Origin: an uncultured Anaeroplasmataceae bacterium
Lineage (GTDB): Bacteria > Bacillota_I > Bacilli_A > Acholeplasmatales > Anaeroplasmataceae
Direction: 5' to 3'
NCBI GenBank assembly: GCA_910584005.1
Contig: CAJTXR010000001.1
Span: forward strand, 368,927 to 432,926
Length of the DNA: 64,000 nucleotides
This document shows positions 40,521 through 48,990 of the stretch, piece after piece (the stretch's first letter is position 1; each line of letters starts with the position of its first letter). The position numbers and the translations under genes were made by a program. The notes beneath the pieces were generated by a model that saw only the letters and a program-made list of their open reading frames with translations, made no database searches and was not told the origin of the DNA.

Positions 40521-41692
40521 ATATTATATTTTGTAAAAGGAAGCAGAATTGTTTCTAAATGATTAAAAAATGCTAATTGATTAGATTTGTCAGATGTAAA
40601 ATTTAATTCCTCTTCAATTTTGTTAGTAAACGCATAATATTTATTACTATTGGCTTTTATATATTCATTAACTTCTTTATGTGGAGTTGTATTTTCATTA
40701 TCTTTATCAAATAATACCGTCACACTAATATTTAATGATTTATAAATGGATATAAATAATGGCAATAAGTATTTTCCATACACAGGTAAAATATAATAAT
40801 CATCGTAATACCTTTTATTATCCATTAAATATTTTTGCAAAAACAATTTATCATTAATACCTTCACATAAATATACTTGTTTAGTAAAAAGTGATTCTAA
40901 AAAATCTCTATAATTTATCGATTTTATATTGCGTTCACACGTGGAAAAATCATAATAAGATTTTTCTTTTTCTCTAAAGTTTTGAATCGGTAAAATGCTT
41001 GATAAATCTTTAATTATTGCATTAAAATCTATAGTTTTTTCTGAATGAGAAATATCATTTATAACACCAATATTATCTATACTTAATTCCAACATTGATA
41101 ATAGCTTAGGGCTATGGGTAGCAATATAAATGTCTTTCCCACTTTGATTTATTCCATTAATCATCTTTGCAGTTACATTTAATAGTGAAGGATGAGAATA
41201 TTTTTCTGGCTCATCTAGAAAAATATACTTTTTTGAGCTATGCTTCACAAAGCCAAGTATCAGTTGCATTCTTTGTCCGCTACCTGTTTTCTTTAAAAAA
41301 TCACTATTATTGATTTTAACCAATTTTTTATATTGCTTTTCTTTAGTAACTCCAATAAAATCTCCCTTTCTTACTTGACCATTATAATTTAAAATGTCAT
41401 CAACTATTCCATTTAATAATGAAATATTATTATTGATTTCAGTATCAATAGATTGTTCTAATGTTTGCTTGTTTGCTTGAATAGTTGGTGTTTCCAGTAA
41501 TTCACTTAAAATATATTCCATTGTCTTAGTTTCATCCTTAGTATCCTTCATCTCATCACTTAATAAAATCTCAGATTCTAAAAATAAAATCTCACTTTCT
41601 GGTATGCCTTGAACACTAATTAAATCTTCTTTTATATTTTGCAATTTAGTAGTTTTTCCAAATCCATTAGGTCCTATAAATATCTTAATCAT
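40517..41692 (-). CDS. OLD-like ATPase with C-terminal TOPRIM domain
   Basis: A 391-residue protein. An ABC-type ATPase has Walker A GPNGFGKTT (residues 7-15), an LKKTGSGQRMQLILGF signature-like region, Walker B KYIFLDEPEKYSHPSLL and the H-motif ATHSPKLL. The last third is TOPRIM: the glutamate in VYLCEGINDKLFLQKYL and the aspartates in VTVLFDKDNEN. The order equals OLD-family nucleases, many of which act in phage defence, alone or with a partner helicase. No GajB-like partner is adjacent. It converges on the recombinase with a 4-bp overlap. AGGAATG precedes the ATG. Confidence 0.85.
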   Translation of the reverse strand: MIKIFIGPNGFGKTTKLQNIKEDLISVQGIPESEILFLESEILLSDEMKDTKDETKTMEYILSELLETPTIQANKQTLEQSIDTEINNNISLLNGIVDDILNYNGQVRKGDFIGVTKEKQYKKLVKINNSDFLKKTGSGQRMQLILGFVKHSSKKYIFLDEPEKYSHPSLLNVTAKMINGINQSGKDIYIATHSPKLLSMLELSIDNIGVINDISHSEKTIDFNAIIKDLSSILPIQNFREKEKSYYDFSTCERNIKSINYRDFLESLFTKQVYLCEGINDKLFLQKYLMDNKRYYDDYYILPVYGKYLLPLFISIYKSLNISVTVLFDKDNENTTPHKEVNEYIKANSNKYYAFTNKIEEELNFTSDKSNQLAFFNHLETILLPFTKYNI

Positions 41693-41699
41693 ACGCTTT

Positions 41700-42247
41700 T
41701 CATTCCTTTTCTATTTTTTTGCATTATTATGCATTACGCATAACAAAATTCAATTAATTATATCATAATACAGCTTTTTTTCTTGTTTTTTCGTAAGACA
41801 AAATTCGACACTATTTGCAAAATAGATTATGGAATTAAAAATCAACTTTGAAAGCAAATGGTGAGAAAACCTATGTGATTACTAAAAAATTAAAAGAAAT
41901 TTCAAAAACTGATAAACTGATTGTTATCAGCTGGTCTTCATTGTAGGTTCTGATGACATCAGTAACTTGCCAAACTCATTCGAAACTATTTTCAACTCAA
42001 CATTCCAGCACCGAATAAGAAAAACTTATTACACTTGCAGCTTTGGAATCTATATTAACAAATAGCTTGAGGTCGTGAATGACCTCTTTTCTTTTACCAA
42101 GTGAAAGTTCGAACCACCTACTTGAGTCGAGGAGTGGTTCGAATCTTCACTCAGTGATATATCTTGATAAAAATTTTTCCCTAGATATTAATAAAACGCA
42201 CTTTTTTCTCTAGTTTTATAAAAATATATTTTTGCATAATTCTGCGT
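41700..42247. other. Degenerate region with decayed plus-strand coding and palindromes
   Basis: Plus-strand codons near 41868-41945 read YVITKKLKEISKTDKLIVISWSS and, in another frame, VGSDDISNLPNSFETIF. A terminator at 42069-42094 follows. A strong inverted repeat TTCGAACCAC/GTGGTTCGAA lies at 42108-42143, its right half resembling a tRNA T-arm (GGTTCGAATC). This appears to be an eroded gene and possibly an old attachment site. Confidence 0.4.
42069..42094 (+). terminator. Terminator of a lost plus-strand gene
   Basis: The stem GAGGTC/GACCTC with a six-base loop is followed by TTTT. It lies just after the decayed coding region. Confidence 0.5.
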
Positions 42248-42333
42248 AATTCGGTTGAATTAGGTTAAATCAAGTAAAATTAGGTATAAAAAAACAGATA
42301 ATCACAACGTATTATCTGTGTTCTCTTAAGATG
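42248..42333. repeat. Right copy of duplicated tRNA-Leu terminator segment
   Basis: Homologous to 34247-34332 and directly attached to the 3' end of the intact tRNA-Leu gene. The two copies bracket the restriction, toxin-antitoxin, recombinase and OLD genes. Confidence 0.8.
42288..42319 (-). terminator. Terminator of tRNA-Leu(CAA)
   Basis: The stem CAGATAAT/ATTATCTG with an eight-base loop is followed by seven T residues on the minus strand, beginning 13 bases after the CCA end. Confidence 0.85.
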
Positions 42334-42416
42334 GTAGGGGAGATGGGAGTCGAACCCACACGCTTTTAGGGCGGTTGATTTTGAGTCAACTATGTCTACC
42401 ATTTCATCACTCCCCC
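42332..42416 (-). tRNA. tRNA-Leu(CAA)
   Basis: Minus-strand 85-nt class II tRNA with encoded CCA. Acceptor GGGGGAG pairs with CTCCCCT (first pair G-T). Anticodon loop CTCAAAA on a GTTGA/TCAAC stem gives CAA, reading UUG. A long variable arm and T-loop GTTCGACTC are present. It follows the glycosyltransferase gene by 17 bp and borders the accessory island. Confidence 0.92.
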
Positions 42417-42433
42417 ATATATAAAGGGAATTA

Positions 42434-43636
42434 TTATTTCCCTTTCTTTTTTTGTAATTCAATCGCATCCTTATAGATAGCTTCAATTGTTGCTGCATAA
42501 TGCTCTTTGGTATATTTTGCACATGATTTTTTTGTATTTTGTTTTATATTCTTTAAAGTAGATGTCGCTTTTTGGATTTCTTCCATTTTAACAACTAAAT
42601 CATCTACTCCATCAAAATATATTCCATTGTAGTAATCCTGAATCAAATCATCTATACATTCATCCTTTTGAACCAATAATGGCAAGGAAGAAGCTAATGA
42701 TTCAATATAGGTTAATCCTTGTGTTTCTGATTTAGAAGCATTTACAAAAATATCACATATATGATAATACAACGGAATGAATTCATTGTCAATAAAACCT
42801 GTGAAAATAACTTTATCTTCTATCTTATATTTTTGGGCAAGTGATACCAAATCATCAAATTGAGGTCCTCCCCCAACAATTAACAAAATAGAATTATTTT
42901 TATTTTTCAACTTGGAATAGGCTTCTAGGATTGTAGGAATGTTCTTTTCTCCAGATGTTCTACCTAAGTAACCAAAAACAAATGCATCTTGAGGAATTTG
43001 AAGATTTCGTTTTAATTCTACTTTTTGTTGTTCTGTGAAATTGGCTTCATCAAATCGATCCAATTCAATCCCAGTAGGTACAACTCGGATATCCCCTTTC
43101 ATATAGTATTTACCAGCCAAAGTCAAAACCTTTTTGGTTGGAACTACCTCTATTGTTGTTACTTTAGATAAAGAACCTACAAAGACTTTAGCTAATACCT
43201 TAAACATGATCTTATGAAAATAGCGATCAAAAAAAGGAGAAACATAACGTAAATAATCCTCATATAGTGTATGAAGGGTATGCACGATAGGGATATGTAG
43301 CATTTTACTTGCCTTTTTCGCTATCTTTGCGATATTAAATTCTGTATGAACGTGAATCACATCTAACTGATAGGTAGCAATTATTTTAACCATTTTTTTA
43401 GGATTTTTTGTTTTTCGATAGTCTTTTAAATCCTTAAATGGATAAGGCTTGCCAGGAAAATTAATGAAATTATACTCTTCTAATTCCGCACAATCAGCTG
43501 CTTTTTGTTCATCTACACTTGTAAAAATAAAAACTTCATGACCTAAATTAGTTAATCCTTCATAAAGCATCTTAATGGATGTAACTACACCACTAATATA
43601 GGGATAAAACTGGTCTGTAAATATACCAATTCTCAT
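42434..43636 (-). CDS. GT4 glycosyltransferase, glucosyl-diacylglycerol synthase type
   Basis: A 400-residue GT-B enzyme: N-terminal GIFTDQFYPYISGVVTSI, the acceptor-side VIHVHTEFNIAKIAKKASK and HTLHTLYEDYLRYV, and C-terminal donor-site motifs GYLGRTSGEKNIPTIL, VGGGPQFDDL and ETQGLTYIESLASSLPLL (E-x7-E). The HTLYEDY motif and length match enzymes that transfer glucose to diacylglycerol for glycolipids and lipoteichoic-acid anchors. The substrate is inferred by resemblance only. The ATG at 43636 follows AGGAG by eight bases. It lies 74 bp after argS. Confidence 0.8.
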   Translation of the reverse strand: MRIGIFTDQFYPYISGVVTSIKMLYEGLTNLGHEVFIFTSVDEQKAADCAELEEYNFINFPGKPYPFKDLKDYRKTKNPKKMVKIIATYQLDVIHVHTEFNIAKIAKKASKMLHIPIVHTLHTLYEDYLRYVSPFFDRYFHKIMFKVLAKVFVGSLSKVTTIEVVPTKKVLTLAGKYYMKGDIRVVPTGIELDRFDEANFTEQQKVELKRNLQIPQDAFVFGYLGRTSGEKNIPTILEAYSKLKNKNNSILLIVGGGPQFDDLVSLAQKYKIEDKVIFTGFIDNEFIPLYYHICDIFVNASKSETQGLTYIESLASSLPLLVQKDECIDDLIQDYYNGIYFDGVDDLVVKMEEIQKATSTLKNIKQNTKKSCAKYTKEHYAATIEAIYKDAIELQKKKGK

Positions 43637-43710
43637 ATACATACTCCTAGTTGTTTTAAGATAGTAAATCTATTTTACTCCAAACACCTTATAATTTCAA
43701 GATAATTGCA

Positions 43711-45408
43711 CTACATTTCTTCAACATAAGAAATACCGAGTAAGCGTAATCCTTCATTTAATACAATTCTAGTTGCTTTTGCAATTGCAAAATTAGCATT
43801 TCTCAATGCCTCTTCTTCAGCATTTATTTTTTCTATAGAATAAAATTTATTAAAACTTTGAGCTAAACCTAATAAATATTTTGCAAGGATGCTTGGAGCA
43901 TACTCACTAGCAGAACGCTCAAGAGTTGTCTTAAAAGAAGCAATTTGTTTAATCAAATCAAAATAATGAGGTTTTTGGAACACTTCTATATCCATTTGGT
44001 TCAAATGAATTTCCTTTTCTCGTATAATGGAAGCAATTCTTACGCCTGTATATTGAAGATAAGGTCCAGTTTGACCTTCAAACTTCACAGATTGTTCAAT
44101 ATCAAATTCGGCATCCAACCCTCTATAATTTTTTAAATCTCCAAATACAATTGCTGCAATACCAACCGCCTTAGCTGTTTGTTCCTTATCCTTTAATTGT
44201 GGATTTTTTGCATCAATCAAATCATAGGCCAACCCAATTGCCTTCATCAAGACATCATATAATTTGACAACTCTACCACTCCGTGTGCTCATTTTCTTAC
44301 CATTTGTTAAATAAAGTCCAAAATTCACATGTTCAATTTGATCAGCAAAATCGTATCCCATTTTAGTAATCAAACGCTTCAACTGGGTAAAATGTAATTT
44401 TTGTTCATTTCCTACTACGTAAAGAATCTTATCAAATTGATATTCCTTTTTACGATAAAAAACAGCAGCTAAATCTCTAGTAATATATAAAGAACCTCCA
44501 TCACTTCTTTTTATGAGTGCTGGTGGGACATCCTCGCCAAGATCAACAATTTGAGCTCCTTGATCCTCTCTTAATAATCCTTTATACTCTAATTCCTCTA
44601 CTACGCCTTCCATTTTATCATTATAGAATGCTTCGCCATTATAAGAATCAAAAGTCACTCCTAATAAGTCATAAATTTGTGTAGATTCTTTTAAGGATTC
44701 CTCTCTTATCCAACGCCATAATTCTAAATATTCTGGATCTTGGAGTTCCATCTTACGAAATGCTTCCCGTGCCTCATCATCTAAAGAAGGATTTTCCTTT
44801 GCTTCCTCATGAAATCGAACATAAAGATTTGTTAATTCCTGAATCGGATTTTTTTGTATAACTTCTAAATTGCCCCATTTTTTATAGGCAACTATCATTT
44901 TACCAAATTGAGTTCCCCAATCGCCAAGATAATTAATAGAAAAAGTTTCATATCCACATTTTTTTAAAATTAAATTAATTGAATTTCCTATCATAGTTGA
45001 ACGTAAATGCCCTACAGAAAAACTTTTTGCTATATTTGGAGCAGAATAATCTAAGGTTACTCTTTTTCCATTACCTATCGTAGAGGAACCATAGGTTTCT
45101 TCTTCTAATAATACTTTCTTTAATACATCTTCAGCAAGTTTTGTTTTTAAAAGTTTTAAATTAATAAAAGCTCCAACATTCTGAATATCCTCTACAGAGT
45201 CTAAAGTTTTTAGGACCTGAATTGCTTCTTTCACAATATCAGGCATAGGCTTTCTAAGAGCTTTAACAACGCTAAACATAGGAACGGAAATATCTCCTAG
45301 TTCTGGATTTTTAGGTTCTTCAACAATGATTCCAATTTCTAAATGATATTGTGTTAAATAGTAGGCTTCTAAAGTCTGTTTGATTTGTTGTTTTATTGTT
45401 TCAATCAT
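43711..45408 (-). CDS. argS: Arginyl-tRNA synthetase
   Basis: A 565-residue class I synthetase charging tRNA-Arg. The additional N-terminal domain is followed by the HIGH-type motif SAPNIAKSFSVGHLRST (residues about 117-133), then GDWGTQFGKMI, the KMSKS-type GKKMSTRSGRVV and the helical DALR anticodon-binding domain ending in LLGISYVEEM. Length is normal. A terminator of the preceding gene separates it, so it has its own promoter. Confidence 0.96.
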   Translation of the reverse strand: MIETIKQQIKQTLEAYYLTQYHLEIGIIVEEPKNPELGDISVPMFSVVKALRKPMPDIVKEAIQVLKTLDSVEDIQNVGAFINLKLLKTKLAEDVLKKVLLEEETYGSSTIGNGKRVTLDYSAPNIAKSFSVGHLRSTMIGNSINLILKKCGYETFSINYLGDWGTQFGKMIVAYKKWGNLEVIQKNPIQELTNLYVRFHEEAKENPSLDDEAREAFRKMELQDPEYLELWRWIREESLKESTQIYDLLGVTFDSYNGEAFYNDKMEGVVEELEYKGLLREDQGAQIVDLGEDVPPALIKRSDGGSLYITRDLAAVFYRKKEYQFDKILYVVGNEQKLHFTQLKRLITKMGYDFADQIEHVNFGLYLTNGKKMSTRSGRVVKLYDVLMKAIGLAYDLIDAKNPQLKDKEQTAKAVGIAAIVFGDLKNYRGLDAEFDIEQSVKFEGQTGPYLQYTGVRIASIIREKEIHLNQMDIEVFQKPHYFDLIKQIASFKTTLERSASEYAPSILAKYLLGLAQSFNKFYSIEKINAEEEALRNANFAIAKATRIVLNEGLRLLGISYVEEM

Positions 45409-45423
45409 ATAATTCTCCTTATA

Positions 45424-45455
45424 ATAAAAACTGAGATTTTTAAATAATCTCAGTC
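45424..45455 (-). terminator. Terminator between the anchored protein gene and argS
   Basis: The stem ACTGAGAT/ATCTCAGT with a nine-base loop is followed by TTTTT on the minus strand. Confidence 0.8.
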
Positions 45456-45463
45456 CTAAAATT

Positions 45464-46096
45464 TTATTTTGAAAAAGCTTGATTAATGATTAAAGACCAA
45501 CTGTATGTTTCATCTTCAGTAGCTTTCATAGAATTAAATACTAATTCACCATTCTTATAAACATATAGTGCTGTAGGCTTTAATAAATCAACCTTATCGA
45601 CACCATTTAAGACATCCTTATTAAATACAGTTTCATCTTGTTCAATTTCTGCAAGAAAATCAGCATCGTTTAAATCTTCTTGACCATCTACCTTGTCAGA
45701 AGCATAAAAATAAACTTTTTTCACTTCTCGATTTTTAGCTTCCGTATTAATTGCAGATAAATTTTCAAGAATTGTAGCATTAGATAAAGAACCATATAAA
45801 ACGTAAGTATATTTAGGTTCTGATTCTGTCCCTTTAGAATTATCAATTGCCTTCTCAATACCCTTTAAATTAGCCTTTTGAAAAACCATTTGATCATCTA
45901 ACAAATTATATTGGGTACTATTTGCTGTATTGTAAGAAGAAATTGCTTGGTTAAATTCTTCTAATCTCTTTTCATCCTTACTAGGAATAGATAAGCAAAT
46001 TGTTGTGACAATCATTGCTAATAAGATGAATACTAATATAATTAATTCTTTACGTAAAACAAATTTTGTTTTATTCTTTTTTCCTACTCTTGCCAT
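45464..46096 (-). CDS. Single-span membrane protein, possibly thioredoxin-like
   Basis: A 210-residue protein. A basic N-terminus (RVGKKNKTKFVLRK) and one span (residues about 18-37) predict an anchored protein with an extracytoplasmic domain. That domain alternates strands and helices: YTYVLYGSLSNATILENLSAINTEAK, KKVYFYASDKVD, KPTALYVYKNGELVF. This is the topology of a thioredoxin fold, but without a CxxC motif. Function is unknown. AAGGA precedes the ATG. Confidence 0.65.
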   Translation of the reverse strand: MARVGKKNKTKFVLRKELIILVFILLAMIVTTICLSIPSKDEKRLEEFNQAISSYNTANSTQYNLLDDQMVFQKANLKGIEKAIDNSKGTESEPKYTYVLYGSLSNATILENLSAINTEAKNREVKKVYFYASDKVDGQEDLNDADFLAEIEQDETVFNKDVLNGVDKVDLLKPTALYVYKNGELVFNSMKATEDETYSWSLIINQAFSK

Positions 46097-46224
46097 ATGT
46101 CAAAAATCCTTTCTTTTTAAGAATTTATTATTTACGAATATACGCGTATTTTATTATATCAAATCTCAGATTATTACGCAAGTATAAAAGATAAAATATT
46201 TAATTTTTTTCTTTGTAAAATCTC

Positions 46225-46253
46225 TTGAGAAACCGTTTTATCTATGATAAAAT
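46225..46253 (+). promoter_or_regulatory. Promoter of glgA-glgC
   Basis: TTGAGA and TAAAAT are spaced 17 bp apart, 34 bases upstream of the glgA start codon and its GAGGTG ribosome site. Confidence 0.7.
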
Positions 46254-46287
46254 TAAGTTATGAATGAAAAAACTTTGAGGTGAACAA

Positions 46288-47703
46288 ATGAAAGTATTAT
46301 TTTGTGCGAGTGAAAGTGCTCCCTATGCAAAAACCGGTGGTCTAGCAGATGTCATCGGTGCGTTACCAAAAGCATTAAAAGAATTAAATTGTGATGCTCG
46401 TGTGATTATGCCTTATTACAAAAAAATCAAAGAAAAAAATATAGCTCAATATAAGGGCTATGCATATGTCCGAATTGCAGAACGAATGGAATATGTTGGA
46501 GTATTTGAGGCGATTCATAATGGAGTTGAATTCTATTTCATCGATAGTGATCGCTATTTTAATCGAGATGGTTTATATGGGTATGGCGATGATGGTGAAC
46601 GTTTTGCGTTCTTCAATTTTGCTGTACTAGAAGCATTAAAGGTCATCCAGTTTTTTCCCGATGTTCTTCATTTAAACGATTGGCAAACAGGGTTGATTCC
46701 GTACATTTTGAAATCAAATTATCATTATTACCCTGATTATAATCGTATAAAGGTCGTTTATAGCATTCATAATATTCAGTATCAAGGAAATTTCCCAATG
46801 GATATGATGCGAATTTTATTTATGCCTTATTCTTCTTCTTTAGAATTTGATAATTGCATTAATTTTATGAAAGCAGGAATCTTAGAATCCAATATTGTCA
46901 CTACAGTTTCTGAAACCTACAAAAATGAAGTATTGACAGATTTTTATGGGTATCGCTTAAACAATATTTTAGGCTTAAGATATTTTGATTTCTACGGAAT
47001 TTTAAACGGAATTGATGTTGAAAAATATAATCCAGCCACAGATAAAAACATATATAAAACTTATTCTTTATCTACATTTGTTCAAGGAAAGAAAGCAAAT
47101 AAAGAGGCTTTATTAAAAGAATTTGGTTTATCTACAGAGGATGTTCCTTTATTTGGCCTAGTATCTAGACTCGTTGATCAAAAAGGAATAGATTTATTAA
47201 TGCCAATTTTAGAAGATGTAATTACATATAGTAATGCTAAATTTATTTTAATGGGTTCAGGGGATTCCTATTATGAAAACTTTTTTAGAGAAATGGAAGC
47301 AAGACATCCCGATCGGTTCAAATGCTATATTGGCTATTCTGATCCAATCGCCCAAAAAATTTATGCTGGATGCGATATATTCTTAATGCCTTCTAAATTC
47401 GAACCTTGTGGCTTAGGTCAAATGATTGCAATGCGTTATGGAACACTCCCCCTTGTACGTGAAACAGGTGGTTTAAAGGATACAGTTCAACCCTATAATG
47501 AATATACAAATGAAGGAACTGGCTTCAGTTTCACGAATTACAATCCTACAGAATTGAAGGATATCATGTTCTTAGCACTAAATACTTATAACAATAATAA
47601 GTCCGCTTGGAAATCCCTTGTAAAACAGGCAATGGAAAAAGATTATAGTTGGGCTTCTTCTGCCACTAAGTATTTAGATATATACAAAAAAATAACGCTA
47701 TAG
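46288..47703 (+). CDS. glgA: Glycogen synthase
   Basis: A 471-residue GT5 enzyme that elongates alpha-1,4-glucan from ADP-glucose. The ADP-glucose motif KTGGLADVIGALPKAL (residues 15-30) and the C-terminal donor motifs PSKFEPCGLGQMIAMRYGTLPLVRETGGL are intact, as are HLNDWQTGLIPYIL and SIHNIQYQGNFP. It is followed 17 bp later by glgC, so the pair forms a two-gene glycogen operon. No branching enzyme or phosphorylase gene lies in the window. Confidence 0.96.
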   Translation: MKVLFCASESAPYAKTGGLADVIGALPKALKELNCDARVIMPYYKKIKEKNIAQYKGYAYVRIAERMEYVGVFEAIHNGVEFYFIDSDRYFNRDGLYGYGDDGERFAFFNFAVLEALKVIQFFPDVLHLNDWQTGLIPYILKSNYHYYPDYNRIKVVYSIHNIQYQGNFPMDMMRILFMPYSSSLEFDNCINFMKAGILESNIVTTVSETYKNEVLTDFYGYRLNNILGLRYFDFYGILNGIDVEKYNPATDKNIYKTYSLSTFVQGKKANKEALLKEFGLSTEDVPLFGLVSRLVDQKGIDLLMPILEDVITYSNAKFILMGSGDSYYENFFREMEARHPDRFKCYIGYSDPIAQKIYAGCDIFLMPSKFEPCGLGQMIAMRYGTLPLVRETGGLKDTVQPYNEYTNEGTGFSFTNYNPTELKDIMFLALNTYNNNKSAWKSLVKQAMEKDYSWASSATKYLDIYKKITL

Positions 47704-47720
47704 GAAACGGAGGAAAATAT

Positions 47721-48950
47721 ATGGAAACCTTAGCTTTAATTTTAGCAGGTGGACGTGGTTCTCGACTAGATATTTTATCTGAAAAGCGGAGTAAACCAGC
47801 TGTTCCATTCGCAGGAAAATTTAGAATCATCGATTTTGCTTTATCCAATTGCTGTAATTCTGGAATTTTCCAAATTGGTATTTTAACACAATATCTACCC
47901 CTTTCTTTGAATGAACACATCGGTGTTGGTAAGCCTTGGGACTTAGACCGTCGTGATTCATTTGTTACACTTCTTCAGCCAAATAATTCATGGTATGAAG
48001 GAACTGCAGATGCAATTCGTAAGAATCTTGAATTCGTAAAGCGATATGCTTCTAAGTATGTACTCATTTTATCTGGAGATCACATTTACAAAATGGATTA
48101 CTCTAAAATGATTGAGCAGCACAAGCAAACTGGTGCGGATTTAACCATCGCTGCTAAAATTGTACCAATTGATGAGGCAAGTCGTTTTGGCGTATTAGAA
48201 ACAGATTCTAATTTAAAAATTAATAAATTTGTTGAAAAACCAAAAGAGCCTAAATCCAATAAAGCTTCAATGGGAATTTATGTTTTCTCAACTCAAGCCT
48301 TAATTGAAGCAATTGAAAATCATCCAGATATTGTAGATTTAGATTTTGGGAAGCACATCATTCCTGATATGATTAACACTAAAAATGTATATGCTTATGA
48401 GTATTATGATTATTGGATGGATGTAGGAACCTATGATTCTTATTTGGAAACAAATCTAGAGTTATGTGGGGATACTGCTTTAGATTTATATGATCCTTCT
48501 TGGAAGATTTATACAAAATCTGAGGACTTACCTCCAGTTAAAGTTGGAGATAATTCTTCTATTACAAAATCCTTAATTTCCAATGGTTGTCAGATTGATG
48601 GTGAAATCACTCATTCTGTTATCTCTCCAGGTGTTAAAGTTGGAGCTGGATCAGTTATTAAAGATTCTGTTATCTTAAATGATGTAGTTATAGGAAATAA
48701 CTGTCATATTGAAAATACAATTATTGATAAAGAAACTGTAATTGGAAATAATTCAAAAATTGGTACAGGTACAGATTATACACCAAATAAGGATAAACCA
48801 AACATCTTATCTAGTGGTATTAATGTAATCGGAAAAAAATTAATTTTGCCTGAAGGACTAGTCGTTGAACGTAATGTTCGGATTTTCTCTTCTGCAGATT
48901 CTAAAAAAATATTAGAAAAGCATATTAAATCTGGCGAAACATTAAAGTAA
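47721..48950 (+). CDS. glgC: Glucose-1-phosphate adenylyltransferase
   Basis: A 409-residue enzyme making ADP-glucose from ATP and glucose-1-phosphate. Motifs: LAGGRGSRLDILSEKRSKPA (residues 8-27), the ATP/G1P loop WYEGTADAI, the catalytic SGDHIYKMDY, FVEKPKEP, and a C-terminal left-handed beta-helix with hexapeptide repeats (VGDNSSITKSLISNG, ISPGVKVGAGSVIKDS, VIGNNCHIENTIID). GGAGG precedes the ATG. No glgD regulatory paralogue follows, so the enzyme is probably a homotetramer. Confidence 0.96.
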   Translation: METLALILAGGRGSRLDILSEKRSKPAVPFAGKFRIIDFALSNCCNSGIFQIGILTQYLPLSLNEHIGVGKPWDLDRRDSFVTLLQPNNSWYEGTADAIRKNLEFVKRYASKYVLILSGDHIYKMDYSKMIEQHKQTGADLTIAAKIVPIDEASRFGVLETDSNLKINKFVEKPKEPKSNKASMGIYVFSTQALIEAIENHPDIVDLDFGKHIIPDMINTKNVYAYEYYDYWMDVGTYDSYLETNLELCGDTALDLYDPSWKIYTKSEDLPPVKVGDNSSITKSLISNGCQIDGEITHSVISPGVKVGAGSVIKDSVILNDVVIGNNCHIENTIIDKETVIGNNSKIGTGTDYTPNKDKPNILSSGINVIGKKLILPEGLVVERNVRIFSSADSKKILEKHIKSGETLK

Positions 48951-48951
48951 T

Positions 48952-48990
48952 AAAAAAGCAAGTAGGAAAATTTTCTTACTTGCTTTTTTA
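48952..48990. terminator. Bidirectional terminator between glgC and the helicase gene
   Basis: The stem AAGCAAGTA/TACTTGCTT carries A- and T-runs on both sides and serves two converging genes. Confidence 0.85.
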
